Assembly: GCF_900660695.1 (NCBI RefSeq)
Contig: NZ_LR215042.1
Coordinates: 372,001-436,000 of the forward strand
Origin: Mycoplasmopsis meleagridis
GTDB taxonomy: Bacteria > Bacillota_I > Bacilli_A > Mycoplasmatales > Metamycoplasmataceae
Length of the DNA stretch: 64,000 nt
Direction: 5' to 3'
The notes under the pieces are model-generated. The model was given only the letters and a program-made list of their open reading frames with translations, did no database searches and had not been told where the DNA came from. Every line of letters begins with the position of its first letter. The first letter of the stretch is position 1. Both the position numbers and the translations under genes were made by a program. Below are positions 38,253 to 49,199 of the stretch, in pieces.

Positions 38253-39253
38253 TAAATTTTATCAATTAAATTTTCTCAACTTTTTATTGAAGGAGTATTT
38301 TTAAGAAATATTGCTTCAAATTTAGGTTGATTAATATAAAAATTAGTAGTAAAAAAGTTTGAATCCATTGTTTGCTTTTTAACAATATATTTAAGAATTT
38401 GTTCGTGTATTTTTTCTTTCTTTCAATATCTAATTTCCTTATTTTTAATTCAATCATAAAAAGTATTAGATTTATAAGTTTTAACTATTGTGCCCAAAAA
38501 AGCTTTTACAAAGTAAAATTCAGCATATTCTATTTCATGACTAAGTTTGATATTATTAACGTTTATAAAGCTTTTTATCTTATCGAATTCATCTAGTAAA
38601 ATTTTTAAATTAAGTGGATAATCATATTTAATTTCTTCTTTGTATAAATATTCATTAACCATTTTGTAACTTTTAGCATTTAGCATTAGTAAGTAAAGTA
38701 GTTCAATACAAAAAATTCCATCTCCCAATTCTAAAGGTTTAAATTTCATTAAAGTATTAACAACTTTTTTGCTGTAAATTTTATTGGAAATAATAGGTGC
38801 TGTGTAGGCAAAAATTTCTGAATTTTTACTAAGAAAATCTTGATAAAAACCTTTTTTAATTCTCTCTTTCATTTTTCACCTAATTTCATGAGTAAAAGAA
38901 GGTAAAAATTCAATAATATCAGCAGGTTCTTTAACTAAGTCTATTAAATCACTAACTAATTTATGTTTAATGTTGTTATTAACGTTAATAATTGTTACAA
39001 ATTCTCCCTTAACGAGGCCAAAAGCAGCCATAATATTATCTTGTGTAATTTTCTTTTGTAAATTTAAAACAAACTTTAAACGAGGGCCAAAAAATAATAG
39101 GTATTCTTCTATTATTCTGAAAATCTTTCTAGAATTATTATTCACAACTAAAATAATTTCAAAATCTTGTGAATTTTGGTTTTTTAGTTTATGTAGAAAA
39201 TCAGATAATTGATCAGCTTTAAAAATATTAGGACTTATTATACTTAATTTCAT
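38252..39253 (-). CDS. Glycosyltransferase family 2-like protein
   Basis: Protein of 333 aa. The start MKLSIISPNIF and the following region with EIILVVNNNSRK resemble the nucleotide-binding fold of GT2 enzymes, and GLVKGEFVTIINVNNNIK occupies the place of the usual DxD metal site. Here it reads NVN, so catalysis is doubtful. The remainder is helical and unrecognised. AAGGAG lies upstream, 8 bases after the asnS stop; the gene ends in a TAATG overlap with the RDD gene. Could be a non-catalytic or altered transferase. TGA-Trp at 38876 joins two halves. Confidence 0.65.
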
Positions 39254-39261
39254 AGTTCTCC

Positions 39262-40629
39262 TTACATTTTGATATTTCCTGAAGTTCTAGGATATGGTAT
39301 AACATCACGAATATTATCAACACCAGTTACATACATAACTAATCTTTCAAAACCTATTCCAAAGCCAGAAGAGCCAGCATTACCAAATTTTCTTAAATTA
39401 ATATATCATTGCAAATCTTCTTGATTAATACCTATTTCTTTAATTCTCTCTAAAAGTTTATCTTCTCTTACTTCTCTTTGGCTTCCTCCTATTAATTCGC
39501 CTATTCCAGGAACTAATAAATCAAAAGCAGCAACACTTTTACCATCATCATTTTGATACATATAAAAAGCTTTAAAATCCTTAGGAAAATTAATAATAGC
39601 CACTGGTCCACCAATTAGTTTTTCAGCTAAATATCTTTCGTGTTCAGTTGCTAAATCAAGACCAAATTTAATATCTTTTTCCTCAAAAATATCTTTAACT
39701 TTTTCTAATTCTTTAATAGCATCTTTATAGTCTAAAACAGTTAATTTTTTGTTGATAAATAGATTTAATTTCTCGAGTAAATTTTTATCTATATTTTCAA
39801 TTAAAAATTTAAATTCATCAGGATGTAATTCTATTGTTTTTTTAATAACAGTTTTTAGTAAATCATCAGCTAAGTTAATAATATCGTTAAGATCATAAAA
39901 CGCCACTTCTGGTTCGATCATTCAAAATTCTGCAGCATGTTTTTTAGTATTTGAATGTTCAGCTCTAAAAGTAGGTGCAAAAGTATAAATTTTTTTATAT
40001 CCCAAAGCAAAACTTTCACCATGTAATTGACCAGTTACTCCCAATGTTGCTTTTTTATTACCAAAAAAGGGACTTTCTATATTTTCATCATTAACAACGA
40101 AAGTTTCACCAGCTCCTTCACCATCATTTGAAGTAATAATTGGAGCATTAAAATAAAGAAAGTCATTTTCTCTAAAATATTTATGAATTTCTAGAGCTAA
40201 AGTAGAGCGAATTAAAAAAACTGTTCTAAGCAAATTAGTACGATGTCTAACGTGAGGAATTTCTCTTAAAGTTTCTAAATTTACCGCTTTTTTTTGAATA
40301 GGATAATCTTCTGCATCTTTCAAAAGGATAAAATTATTAGCTACCAACTCACAAATTTGTTTAGAACTAGGAGTATATTTCACAGTTCCTTCTACAAAAA
40401 CAGCTGCTCCTAAATGAACTATTCTATCGTCTAATTGAGAAATATCAATATTTTTATTTTCTTCTTTAACAATAACTTGCAAACTAGAAACAGTTGAGCC
40501 GTCATTTAAACTTATAAAACGTACTTTATTATTGCCTCTATTAGCATTAACTCAAGCTTTTAAACTAATATTTTGCCCATCAAAAGCTTCTATATTTTGA
40601 AGAAGTTTTTTGATCGTAATTTCTTTCAT
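39262..40629 (-). CDS. asnS: Asparaginyl-tRNA synthetase
   Basis: Charges tRNA-Asn (class II, 455 aa). N-terminal OB domain with [22 protein letters not shown]; motif 1 [38 protein letters not shown] and [35 protein letters not shown] (motif 2) identify it as AsnRS rather than AspRS; the C-terminal motif 3 region lies near 39300-39380 ([10 protein letters not shown]-type). Start ATG at 40629; no strong ribosome site. First gene of the asnS-to-degV run, divergent from pepC. Confidence 0.95.
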
Positions 40630-40736
40630 AAATGCCCCTGAAATAACTTAAAATGTGTTAATATTAATTTTATCATATATACAGTGTTAATTTTGCTTTT
40701 GCTCATCAACTAATCTAAATAATAACGAGGTAAATT

Positions 40737-42059
40737 ATGGAAATTAAAAAATCTTTGATTGAAAATTTTTATAAAAAATATCAGGCCAATTCATTGAACC
40801 AAGTTTTAGAAAATGCAATTACTAAAAACGGTATTTTAAATGCTACTTTTAACAACAAAATGAAAAGAGAACACAATTTTATTTTTAATGTTGAAGTAGA
40901 TAAAATAGGAATAACAAATCAAAAAAATTCTGGAAGATGTTGAATTTTTTCTGCTCTTAATATTCTAAAAGTTAGAGCCGCCAAAGAACTAAATACTAAG
41001 GAATTAGAATTTTCCCAAAATTATTTATTTTTCTGAGACAAATTAGAAAAAGCTAACAATATTTTTGAAATTTTTATTTCTAATCCTAAATTAGATTTTG
41101 ATGATCGTTTATTCGGCTTAATTATGGATGGTTTTGTTTCAGATGGTGGATATTGAGAATGGGCTCAAAGTTTAATTCATAAATACGGAGTTGTTCCAAA
41201 AAGTGTTATGAATGAAGTAGTTACTTCTGAAAGTAGTGAACAGTTAAATAGTGTTTTAAAAATTCATATAGTATCAACAATTAAAGAAATCAAAAGAGCT
41301 ATTAACGATAAAAATTCTCTAGGTTTAGCTAGAAAAATTAAAGAAAGTTCTTTAGAAAGAATTTTTGAAATTAACGCTAAAGTTTTAGGCCTTCCACCAC
41401 TTGCTTTTGACTACGAATACAAAGATAAAGATAATAAATATGTTAAATTAAATAATCAAAATCCTGTTGATTTTGCTAAAACATATTGTAAAAGTGATTA
41501 TTTAAATTACGTTAATTTACTAGATGACCCACGTGATAAATATCCTAAAAATACTCTGCTTGTTTCAAAATATTTTGCTTCAGTTATCGAAGGAAAAAAA
41601 CTTTCACAAATTAAAGTAGATATTAAGGAAATCAAAAAAGCCATTATTCAATCACTAAAAGACAATAATCCTGTTTGATTTGATTGCGATGTAGCTGCTT
41701 TTTCTGATAGAAAATTAGGTATTTTAGACACAGAAATTTATTCAATAAATGAAACATTAAGAATTTATAATAATCTAACTAAAGCTGATAGAATAAACTA
41801 TAGAATTAGTGCTCCTACTCATGCTATGACTTTTGTTGGTGTTAATTTAGATGAAGAAAATAATCCTTTACAATGAGAAATTGAAAATTCATGAGGTGAA
41901 GAAGTAGGCAAAAAAGGTTATTTCTCAATGAGTGATAAATGGTTTGATGAATATGTATTTGGAGCTATTTTAGATCCTAAATATGTTGATCCAAAAATTC
42001 TAGAGGAAGTTAAAAATAATAAAATTATTGAAATTGAACCTTGAGATGTTTTATCTTAA
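40737..42059 (+). CDS. pepC: Aminopeptidase C, cysteine peptidase C1 family
   Basis: Cytoplasmic bleomycin-hydrolase-type peptidase of 440 aa that removes N-terminal residues from peptides. The papain-like triad is visible: Cys in NQKNSGRCW (about residue 68), His in SAPTHAMTF (about 364), Asn in IENSWGEE (about 382). Many Trp codons are TGA. AACGAGG lies upstream. Single gene, ended by a strong hairpin, divergent from asnS. Together with the neighbouring proline iminopeptidase it fits peptide use by an arginine-fermenting organism. Confidence 0.95.
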
Positions 42060-42095
42060 AATAAAAGCAGAATTTTCTAATTCTGCTTTTATTTT
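42058..42095. terminator. Bidirectional terminator between pepC and pip
   Basis: Seventeen-bp stem (42058-42074 with 42079-42095), four-base loop, core AGCAGAATT/AATTCTGCT. T-rich ends on both strands. The pepC stop and the opposite-strand peptidase stop both lie at its edges. Confidence 0.88.
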
Positions 42096-43039
42096 TCATT
42101 TATGAGTAAATTAGTAATTTCTACTAATTTTTTGCTTATTCTTCATTCTTTTTGTGAATGACCGCTTTTTGGAATAAAAAATAATTCACAATTATTTAAT
42201 TTTTTACTTAATTCATATGCTCCAGAAGGCCTACAATCTAAATCATATTCACCATGAACTATAAAAGTTTTTATGTCTTTAATTTTATGAATATTATTTA
42301 AAATATAGTTTTCTTCGATGAAAGTATTATTCACAAAATAGTAATTTTCTAACAAAGCTATTTCACTATTTTTTTTAATTTCTTTTTCGTTAAATTTATT
42401 TTTACTTAAACTAATTAATGAATTTTCTCACCTTGCCCATTCTATTAAAGCTTTATTTCTTAAATTTAAATCATTACTGTTCATTAATTCTCAATATGAT
42501 TTAACAATGTTTTTTCTTTGTTTTTTATCTAATAAACTAACATATTGTTCGTATTCAAGAGGTTTAAAATATGATGCACCTTCTTGATAAAGCCATTCAA
42601 TATCTTTTTGGCGTGATAAATAAATTCCTCTTAAAACTAAAGCTTTAACATTTCTAGGATAATTAATAGCATAAATTAAACCTAAAGTAGTTCCTCACGA
42701 ACCCCCAAATAAAATAAATTGCTTTATTTTAAGATGTTTTCTTAATAATTCAATATCTTGAACTAAATTTTGAGTTGTGTTATTTTTTAATTCTAAAGAA
42801 GGCTTGCTTAAGCCACAACCTCGTTGATCAAATAAAACTATTTTATAATACTTTGGATCAAAATATCTTCTACAATAAGCACTAGTTGCTCCACCTGGAC
42901 CACCATGAATAAATAATATAGGAATACCATTTTTATTTCCGCTAATTTCGTAATATATTTGATGAATTTCATCAACTTGCAGAAAATTTTTTTCATAAGG
43001 CTCAATTTCAGGATATAAGTAATTTAAATATTTATTCAT
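42089..43039 (-). CDS. pip: Proline iminopeptidase, alpha/beta hydrolase
   Basis: Releases N-terminal proline from peptides; 316 aa, as usual. The oxyanion-side HGGPGGA (about residues 44-50), the DQRGCGLS block (about 71-78) and the nucleophile elbow GGSWG (Ser at about 112, Trp by TGA) are typical, as are the Asp in GEYDLDCRP and the His in PKSGHSQ near the C-terminus. AGGAAG precedes the ATG. Single gene; its last codons lie in the shared terminator. Confidence 0.93.
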
Positions 43040-43106
43040 AGCAACTTCCTAATTTGATTTTGATAAAGTTTATTAATTATAACTTTCTATTTATAAGTCA
43101 AAAAAT

Positions 43107-43147
43107 AAAAACCATATTCGCCTATTAAATAGACCATTATGGTTTTT
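43107..43147 (-). terminator. Terminator after the Mg2+ ATPase gene
   Basis: AAAAACCATA (43107-43116) and TATGGTTTTT (43138-43147) form a 10-bp stem, T-rich on the minus strand after the stem. It overlaps the ATPase stop codon. Confidence 0.75.
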
Positions 43148-45870
43148 TATAAAAGATTTTTATAGCGTTTAATAAATAATTTTTTAATAACTAATATTAA
43201 TCCTATATACAGAAGCGAAAGCATTATTAGAATAAGATAAAACATTCCATCTAAAGGCACTAATTTTAAAGCTGTATTTACGCCAGGAATATAAGCAACT
43301 ATTGTTGCAATAAATACTGCTCCAAATGTGGCTAAAATAAGCATAAATGATGGAAAGGATTTGACAAAAGGAATTTCCTCCGTTCTAATAAAATGAATAA
43401 TAATTGCTTGCGTCCACATTGAAAGAATAAATCAACCAGTATGAAAAGCGCTCTCAAATTCTATTGTTCCATTTTTAAAACCTAAATATTCTATTAGTCA
43501 AAAACGCATAATGATAAAAATTAAAATATCTATTAAAGAAGAAACTGGCCCAAATCAAAGCATGAATTTATAAAAGCTTTTTGAATTTCATTTTCTTGGT
43601 TCTTTAATAAATTTATTATCGACTTTATCTCAAGGAATAGCAGCACAAGAAATATCGTAAATTAAATTAAGAAACAATATTTGTATTGCCATCATTGGAA
43701 CAAAAGAAAGAAAGAATGAAGCAAAAACAATACTAATAATATTTCCAAAGTTACTACTTAAAGTTAACTTGATATATTTATTCATATTAGTGTAAGTTTT
43801 TCTTCCTTCAACAATACCAGTTGCTAAAACATTTAAATCTTTTTCTAGAAGAATAATATTTGCTGTTTCTTTAGCAATATCAACTGCTGTATCTACTGAA
43901 ATTGAAACATCAGCTACTTTCATGGCAGGAGCATCATTAATACCATCTCCCATATAGCCAACAACGTGTTTTTTGCTTCTTAACGCTGTAATAACACGAG
44001 CTTTTTGATCAGGACTTAATTTTGCATATACATCATATTCATGAGCTATTTCGGCTAATTTTTTATCACTAATTTCTAAAAGATCTTTACCCAACATAAT
44101 TTTTTCAACAGGAATGCCTACTTTAGCACAAATTGTTTTAGTAACTCTAGCATTATCACCAGTTAGAATTTTGACATTAACGCCTAAATCATGAAGTTTT
44201 TTAATTGCTGATAAAGTTGATTCTTTTGGAGGATCCAGAAAGGCTAAATAACCAATTAAAATCATTTCCTGTTCGTCTTGAACATTAAATTTATCATTTT
44301 TATAATTACTTTTTTTTCTAGCAACACCTAAAACACGCATTCCTTCATCATTTAATTTATCAACTCTTTTAAGCACTCTATTAATAATTTCATCATCTAT
44401 TTCTTTAATTTCGCCTTCATATTGAATATATTTACAAATGCTTAGAATTTCTTCAATTGCGCCTTTAGTAATCATTTCGCTATCATTTTTATTATCTCTA
44501 GGTGCAACAACTACAGACATTCTTTTTCTTTGAAAGTCAAAAGGTATTTCATCAATTTTGATGTATTTTTCTTCTAAATTTCTCAACTCTATTTCCACAT
44601 CGGAAAGTTCTTCGGTTCTATTAATAATCGAAATATCAAGTAAATTTTTTAATCCTGTTTGATAATAACTATTTAAAAAACCATATTTTAAAACTTGACA
44701 ATTTTCTTGGCCTTTAACATCTAAATGTCTTTCTAAAACAACCTGGTCCATCGTCAAAGTGCCAGTTTTATCAGTACAAAAAATATCCATGGCGCCAAAA
44801 TTTTGAATAGAATTTAAATTTTTGACAATTGTTTTTTTCTTGGACATTGACAAAGCACCTTTAGCAAGAGTGCTAGTTACAATCATAGGTAACATTTCAG
44901 GAGTAAGACCAACAGCAACAGACATAGCAAAAGCGAAAGAATCTAGTCAATTTTTAGCATTTTTATATTGTTCAGGATTTCAACTATTTAATCCTGAAAT
45001 AACAAAAACTAGAGGCACAACAACAAGCATTATTTTAATCAATAGTCAAGAAACAGATTTAATTCCTTTTTCAAAATCTGTTTTTACTGGTGTTTCATTT
45101 ACTTTTTGAGCAATTTGACCTAAATAAGTATTATTACCGCTTACTACAACAATAGCTTTGGCAGAACCAGAAACAACATTAGAACCCATAAAAGCTAAAT
45201 TAGTTGCATCGGTAATATTAGCTTCATTTTTATTGGCAAAATTAATTGCAAATTTTTCAATTGCTTCACTTTCTCCAGTTAAAGAAGATTGCGAAACAAA
45301 AAGATCCTTAGCTTTTATAATCCTCACATCAGCAGGTATAATATCACCTGCTGCTAAATTAACAATATCTCCCACAACCACTTGTTCAAGAGGTATTTCG
45401 TAAAAAGTACCATCTCTTTCTACTCTTGTAGTTGTTTGAACCATTTTGACCAATTTTTCGGCACTTGCAGCACTTCTCGAATCATTTACAAAATTTAAAA
45501 TGCCACTAATTAAAACCATTAAAAAGATAATAATTATTGTTGGTAAAGCTTCAATTGCATTAAATGGTTCTTTATTGATAAAAGGGATAATAATGTCCGT
45601 AAAGAGCGAAATAAAAATAAGAACAATTAAAATTATTGAAAAGGGATTAATAAAAGCATGAAAAAGACGATGAAATATCGTATTTTTACCTTTTTTTGCC
45701 AATTTATTGAGACCATATTTTTCTCTATTTATTAGAATTTGCTTTTCAGTTAATCCTTTAGAGGAAGAATTAAATTTTTCATAAAGTTCCTCTTTAGACA
45801 TTTGGGAGTATTTCACTAAATTTTTTTTAATATTTACATTAGTTGAAATATTTTTCTTTTTTTTAGCCAT
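43147..45870 (-). CDS. mgtA: Magnesium-translocating P-type ATPase
   Basis: Membrane ATPase of 907 aa that imports Mg2+. Domain order: N-terminal cation-ATPase region (about 15-85), actuator with [11 protein letters not shown] (about 197-207), phosphorylation motif [12 protein letters not shown] (about residues 366-377), nucleotide domain with KGAIEEIL, hinge TGDNARVTK and [11 protein letters not shown], then the last membrane helices. The sequence after DKTGTLT ([11 protein letters not shown]) is that of the MgtA/MgtB subgroup rather than calcium pumps. TGA-Trp codons occur in several helices. AAGGGGG precedes the ATG. It may share a transcript with the upstream dUTPase gene (17 bases away). 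Confidence 0.92.
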
Positions 45871-45887
45871 TTTACCCCCTTAGATAA

Positions 45888-46388
45888 TTAATATTTTTCA
45901 ATAATTCTTTGGTGATTTTTTAAATTTTTCTTTGTATATGCTTCTAAAATCGCTTCTTCAGAATAATTTAACAATTTAGCAGCACCTAAAACTAAGGCAA
46001 AAATTTCAGCTATATTGTATTTATTTGTATAACGCATTGCTTTAGTAATAGCACTAAAAAGCAAAGTAAATTGTTCATTTATATCTTCACTTTCTGCAAT
46101 CAAGGGGTCAATATTCTCTTCAATTTTATATTTATAACCAAGAGAGCCTAGAAAGTGTAAAACATCAGCAAATTCTTCTAAAACTTTATCATTGTCAACA
46201 TTTTTATTTGCTTTTCAATACTTGAAAGACTGCACTTCATTAGCAAATTCAGCCACTTCTATTAAAGTAGCGAGCATAATTTGCTGATGAATGTTAGCAT
46301 TTTTGATTTTTTTAAGACCTAGATCTTTTCTTTTTTCAATTTTTTTATCTAGTTCTTCTTGCATAACAAAGATATTTTTTAAATTCAT
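45888..46388 (-). CDS. dUTP diphosphatase, all-alpha (dimeric) type
   Basis: Hydrolyses dUTP to dUMP and pyrophosphate, keeping uracil out of DNA. Protein of 166 aa, all helical; the metal-binding pattern EVAEFANE (about residues 40-47) and EEFADVLHFLGSLG (about 65-78) is typical of the dUTPase_2/MazG-like fold. MNLKNIF at 46388 was chosen as the start; an in-frame extension to 46427 adds residues unlike the family. Sits between def and mgtA. Substrate could be another NTP, though dUTPase is commonest in this family in mollicutes. Confidence 0.82.
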
Positions 46389-46438
46389 GTTAAAATTATA
46401 AACTTTTGATTCTATTAGTATCAACAAAATTGAAAATA

Positions 46439-46462
46439 AAAACGCTATTTTTTAAGCGTTTT
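46439..46462 (-). terminator. Terminator after def
   Basis: AAAACGCT and AGCGTTTT arms (46439-46446, 46455-46462) with an eight-base loop directly after the def stop, followed on the minus strand by TATTTTC. The dUTPase promoter must then lie in the short gap. Confidence 0.75.
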
Positions 46463-46466
46463 ATTT

Positions 46467-47051
46467 TTAGGCTTCTTCTACATCAATAAATCTTGCGTTA
46501 GATTTAACTTTTCATGGATCATCGTTAATAATATGATCAACAAATAATTTACCTTCTAAATGATCATATTCATGCTGAAAAACTACTGCTAAATATCCCG
46601 TTAAATCTAATTCAATTTCTTTTTTTTGCATGTAAGAATAAGCTTTTGCTTTAATTCTACTTTTACGATAAACAAAACCTTCCTGATTTTTTCACTTTTC
46701 GCCAACTGATAAGCATCCTTCTCCATCCTCTAAGGCAATTAAGCTATCAGAAGTAGCTAAAATAACAGGATTGATTAAAACATCACGTAAAATGCTATTA
46801 GGAACTGAAGAATTTTTTGGATAATTTCCGCCATTTATATAAAACATTCTTTTAGCAATTCCGTATTGAATAGCTGCAACGCCTACAGCAGGTTGAAAAC
46901 CTAAATTTTCATCATTTTGACTAGTGTCGACATGTCAAATCATTTTTTGTGCCAATAAATCATCTTCTTCTGATAAAGGCAAGGAAACTTCTTTAGATTT
47001 TGTACGTAGAATTTTATTTGGTAATTTAACTAAATTAACTCTAAATTTCAC
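46467..47051 (-). CDS. def: Peptide deformylase
   Basis: Removes the formyl group from new proteins; metal enzyme, 194 aa. All three family motifs are present: VGVAAIQYG (motif 1), GEGCLSV with the metal-binding Cys (motif 2) and QHEYDHLEG with the two metal His and the catalytic Glu (motif 3). No ATG fits the N-terminus: translation must begin at GTG 47049-47051 ([11 protein letters not shown]). No ribosome site precedes it, and a TATAAT lies at 47059-47064, so the mRNA may be leaderless. Its Trp codons are TGA. Confidence 0.95.
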
Positions 47052-47058
47052 GTTATAA

Positions 47059-47064
47059 ATTATA
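47059..47064 (-). promoter_or_regulatory. Candidate -10 box of def, leaderless start
   Basis: TATAAT ends seven bases before the first base of the def GTG, which places the expected transcription start on or next to the start codon. No -35 is recognisable. Confidence 0.45.
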
Positions 47065-47170
47065 TAAATAAATTAATTCTTTTCATTCTATTTAAACAAG
47101 ACAAAAGCGCATATTTATTTTTGTCAATAAAATATTTTAATAAATTTTAGAATTAAAACTACTAATATAG

Positions 47171-47430
47171 AAATTACTAAAAACGGCTAATTCTGAGGTT
47201 ATAGAACCAAAAATGTGTCGCAATAATTTGGCTAATTCGTGCTATCTATCTCTCTGTGTGTCTACGTATTTTAGAATACAAACTTCAAGATATTTAAATA
47301 TTGCGTTTTTATAATATTCATATTGTTTTTTTCTTTTATTTTCTTCAGTAGGTAAAACAATATTAAAATCAGAACAAATTTTTTTAAAACTATTTAAATA
47401 ATTAACAATTTTATTTTGAAATGATAAAGG
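47171..47430 (-). repeat. Direct repeat of the hsdS seam (downstream copy)
   Basis: About 250 bases that match 47851-48110 closely: the start of a recognition module (AATTATTGCG... / TTCTGAGGTTATAG), then a decayed dinucleotide seam (GCTATCTATCTCTCTGTGTG at 47240-47260) and the end of a conserved hsdS region (LPTEENKRKKQYEYYKN). It is the second module boundary, with the recognition domain beyond it lost. Confidence 0.75.
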
Positions 47431-47919
47431 AGGTATTAGTAATTTAATTTTTGAAATATCTTCGGTATTTATGTATGATAAAGCTGATTTCAATTCTTTA
47501 ATTTTTAATCAATCATTAATCATAGAAGTTAAATAAAAATAAATAAATTCAGGCATAGCTAAATTTTCTAAAACTTCTATTTTTACTATTCCTAGGTTTA
47601 TAAAACAGTTTTTTTCTTCTCCGCTAGAAAAGCCTATTTTTCCAAGCGAGCCGCTCGCAGAAATAAGAATATTATTTTTATTTACTCTAAATTTTTCTAA
47701 ATTAGTCTTGTAATTTTTTAAATTAAATTTATTACTCAAAGAAAAATTTATACTACCGTCATTGTAAATATTTTTTATTTTAATAATACTGCCTATTTCC
47801 AATTTATCATTTAATAAATGTTTACTTTTAAAATTAAAACCATGATATAAATTACTAAAAGTTCCCAATTCTAAGGTTATAGCACCAAAAATGTATTGCA
47901 ATAATTTGACTAATTCGTG
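47242..47919 (-). pseudogene. Third, out-of-frame HsdS module (silent recognition domain)
   Basis: From just after the (AG)13 seam a frame runs to 47242 encoding a further recognition domain (HELVKLLQYIFGAITLELGTF, later LISASGSLGKIGFSS) and a third conserved region (LLIPPLSFQNKIVNYL, LPTEENKRKKQYEYYKN), about 225 residues. The TGA at 47509 is Trp. It has no start codon or ribosome site of its own. It is in frame +1 relative to the upstream hsdS, so it would be translated only if the seam gained one AG unit or lost two, giving a 642-aa protein. Present state: not expressed, unless the seam varies. Confidence 0.75.
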
Positions 47920-48110
47920 CTCTCTCTCTCTCTCTCTCTCTCTCTGCGTCTTTATGTTGTAGAATACCAACTTCAAGATATTTAAATATTTCATTTTTAT
48001 AATATTCATATTGTTTTTTTCTTTTATTTTCTTCAGTGGGTAAACTGATATTAAAACTAGAACAAATGCTTTCAAAATTATCTAAAACATCAACTATTTT
48101 GTTCTGCTTT
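47851..48110 (-). repeat. Direct repeat of the hsdS seam (upstream copy)
   Basis: The intact copy of the segment repeated at 47171-47430. It holds the (AG)13 seam flanked by the end of one conserved region and the beginning of a recognition module. Near-identical repeats of this length could recombine and delete or add a module. Confidence 0.75.
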
Positions 48111-49168
48111 TCTAAAGAAGGAATTTTTAGTAATAAATTACTTATAAAATCCATATTTAATTTTTGAGGAAAAGAATTAATATTACTTTCAAATATTTTT
48201 TCTTGTTTTACTTTTAAAAAATAATACAAAAACTTTTTAATTAAAATTTTTTCATCAAATTCTAAGGTAAGACAATTATCATTAGCTCAAAAATCCTTTT
48301 CTTGTCACTGAATTAAACCGGCTGTACCATATTCTGCTATTGTTATTTGTTCCTTTTCACGGTTAAAATTACTATAATAACCTAAATATTTTGCTCCTCC
48401 GCTTACTACTGGATAGCCTTCTTTAGTAAGTTCTTTTTTAGTTATTCGTTTTCCTCTTATAAATTTACAAATATCAGCTAGTTTTACTTCGAAAACTTTG
48501 TTAGATTTTATATTTGATTTATATAAATTAAAAGTATCAAAAATATTATCAAGATAATATTTATATTGTTTATTTCTAGCGTTTAATTCGTCTCTTAATT
48601 CTTTTTGAATACTAATAGAAAAACTACTAAATTTATCTAAAATTTCGACAATTTTTTTCTGAAGAGATAAAGGAGGTATTATTATCTCTAAATTTAATAT
48701 TCCAGACATATAAGGATGTTTGATAGCACTTCCACGATAAAAATTAGATATTTTTTCTTTAATGAAATGAAAAAAATAATACAAATATTTAGTATTTAAA
48801 ATCTTTGTATCAAATGATTTGCAAATTCTATTATCGCTTGTTATAAATTTACCTTTATGATATTGAATTGTTAAATTGCCTCCTCCAGGAATAGCAATTA
48901 TTTCTTCGTCATAAAATTCACCTTTTCACTTTTTTGAAGAAACAAAATAATTCGATTCATAAGTAGTTAGAATTTTTATATCGCCATTTTCTTCTTTAAT
49001 TTTTTCAATTTCTGAAGCATATAAATATTTATATTTTTGCTTATTTTTGAGCTGCTTTTCTTTTGCTAAATCGCTAAAAGTTTTATCTCAAATAGTTACT
49101 TCATATAGTTTTTTTCTAATAAAAAACTTATTATCTTCTTTCGAAAGCAACTCTTCAAAAATTTTCAT
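47855..49168 (-). CDS. hsdS: Type I restriction-modification specificity subunit HsdS
   Basis: DNA-recognition subunit of a type I methylase/nuclease, 437 aa. Order: recognition domain 1 (about residues 1-150), conserved helix region 1 (IIIPPLSLQKKIVEIL, about 160-225), recognition domain 2 (VKLADICKFIRGKRIT... to about 340), conserved region 2 (LLKIPSLEKQNKIVDVL..., to about 405), then the seam read as ERERERER (about 408-417) and 20 residues (ARISQIIAIHFW...) to a TAG. AAAGG precedes the ATG. TGA codons are Trp. No hsdM or hsdR is in the window; rsmD ends 32 bases upstream. The tail after the seam belongs to the next module read in the wrong frame. Confidence 0.9.
47920..47945 (-). repeat. 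(AG)13 dinucleotide seam inside hsdS
   Basis: Thirteen perfect CT units on the plus strand (AG on the coding strand). Read in the present frame they give Glu-Arg repeats. Present number: 20 more residues, then stop. One unit more (or two fewer): fusion to the third module. One unit fewer: STN then an immediate TAG. Classic slipped-strand site. Confidence 0.9.
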
Positions 49169-49199
49169 TATTTAACCTTTCTATATAAAATAAACGAAT

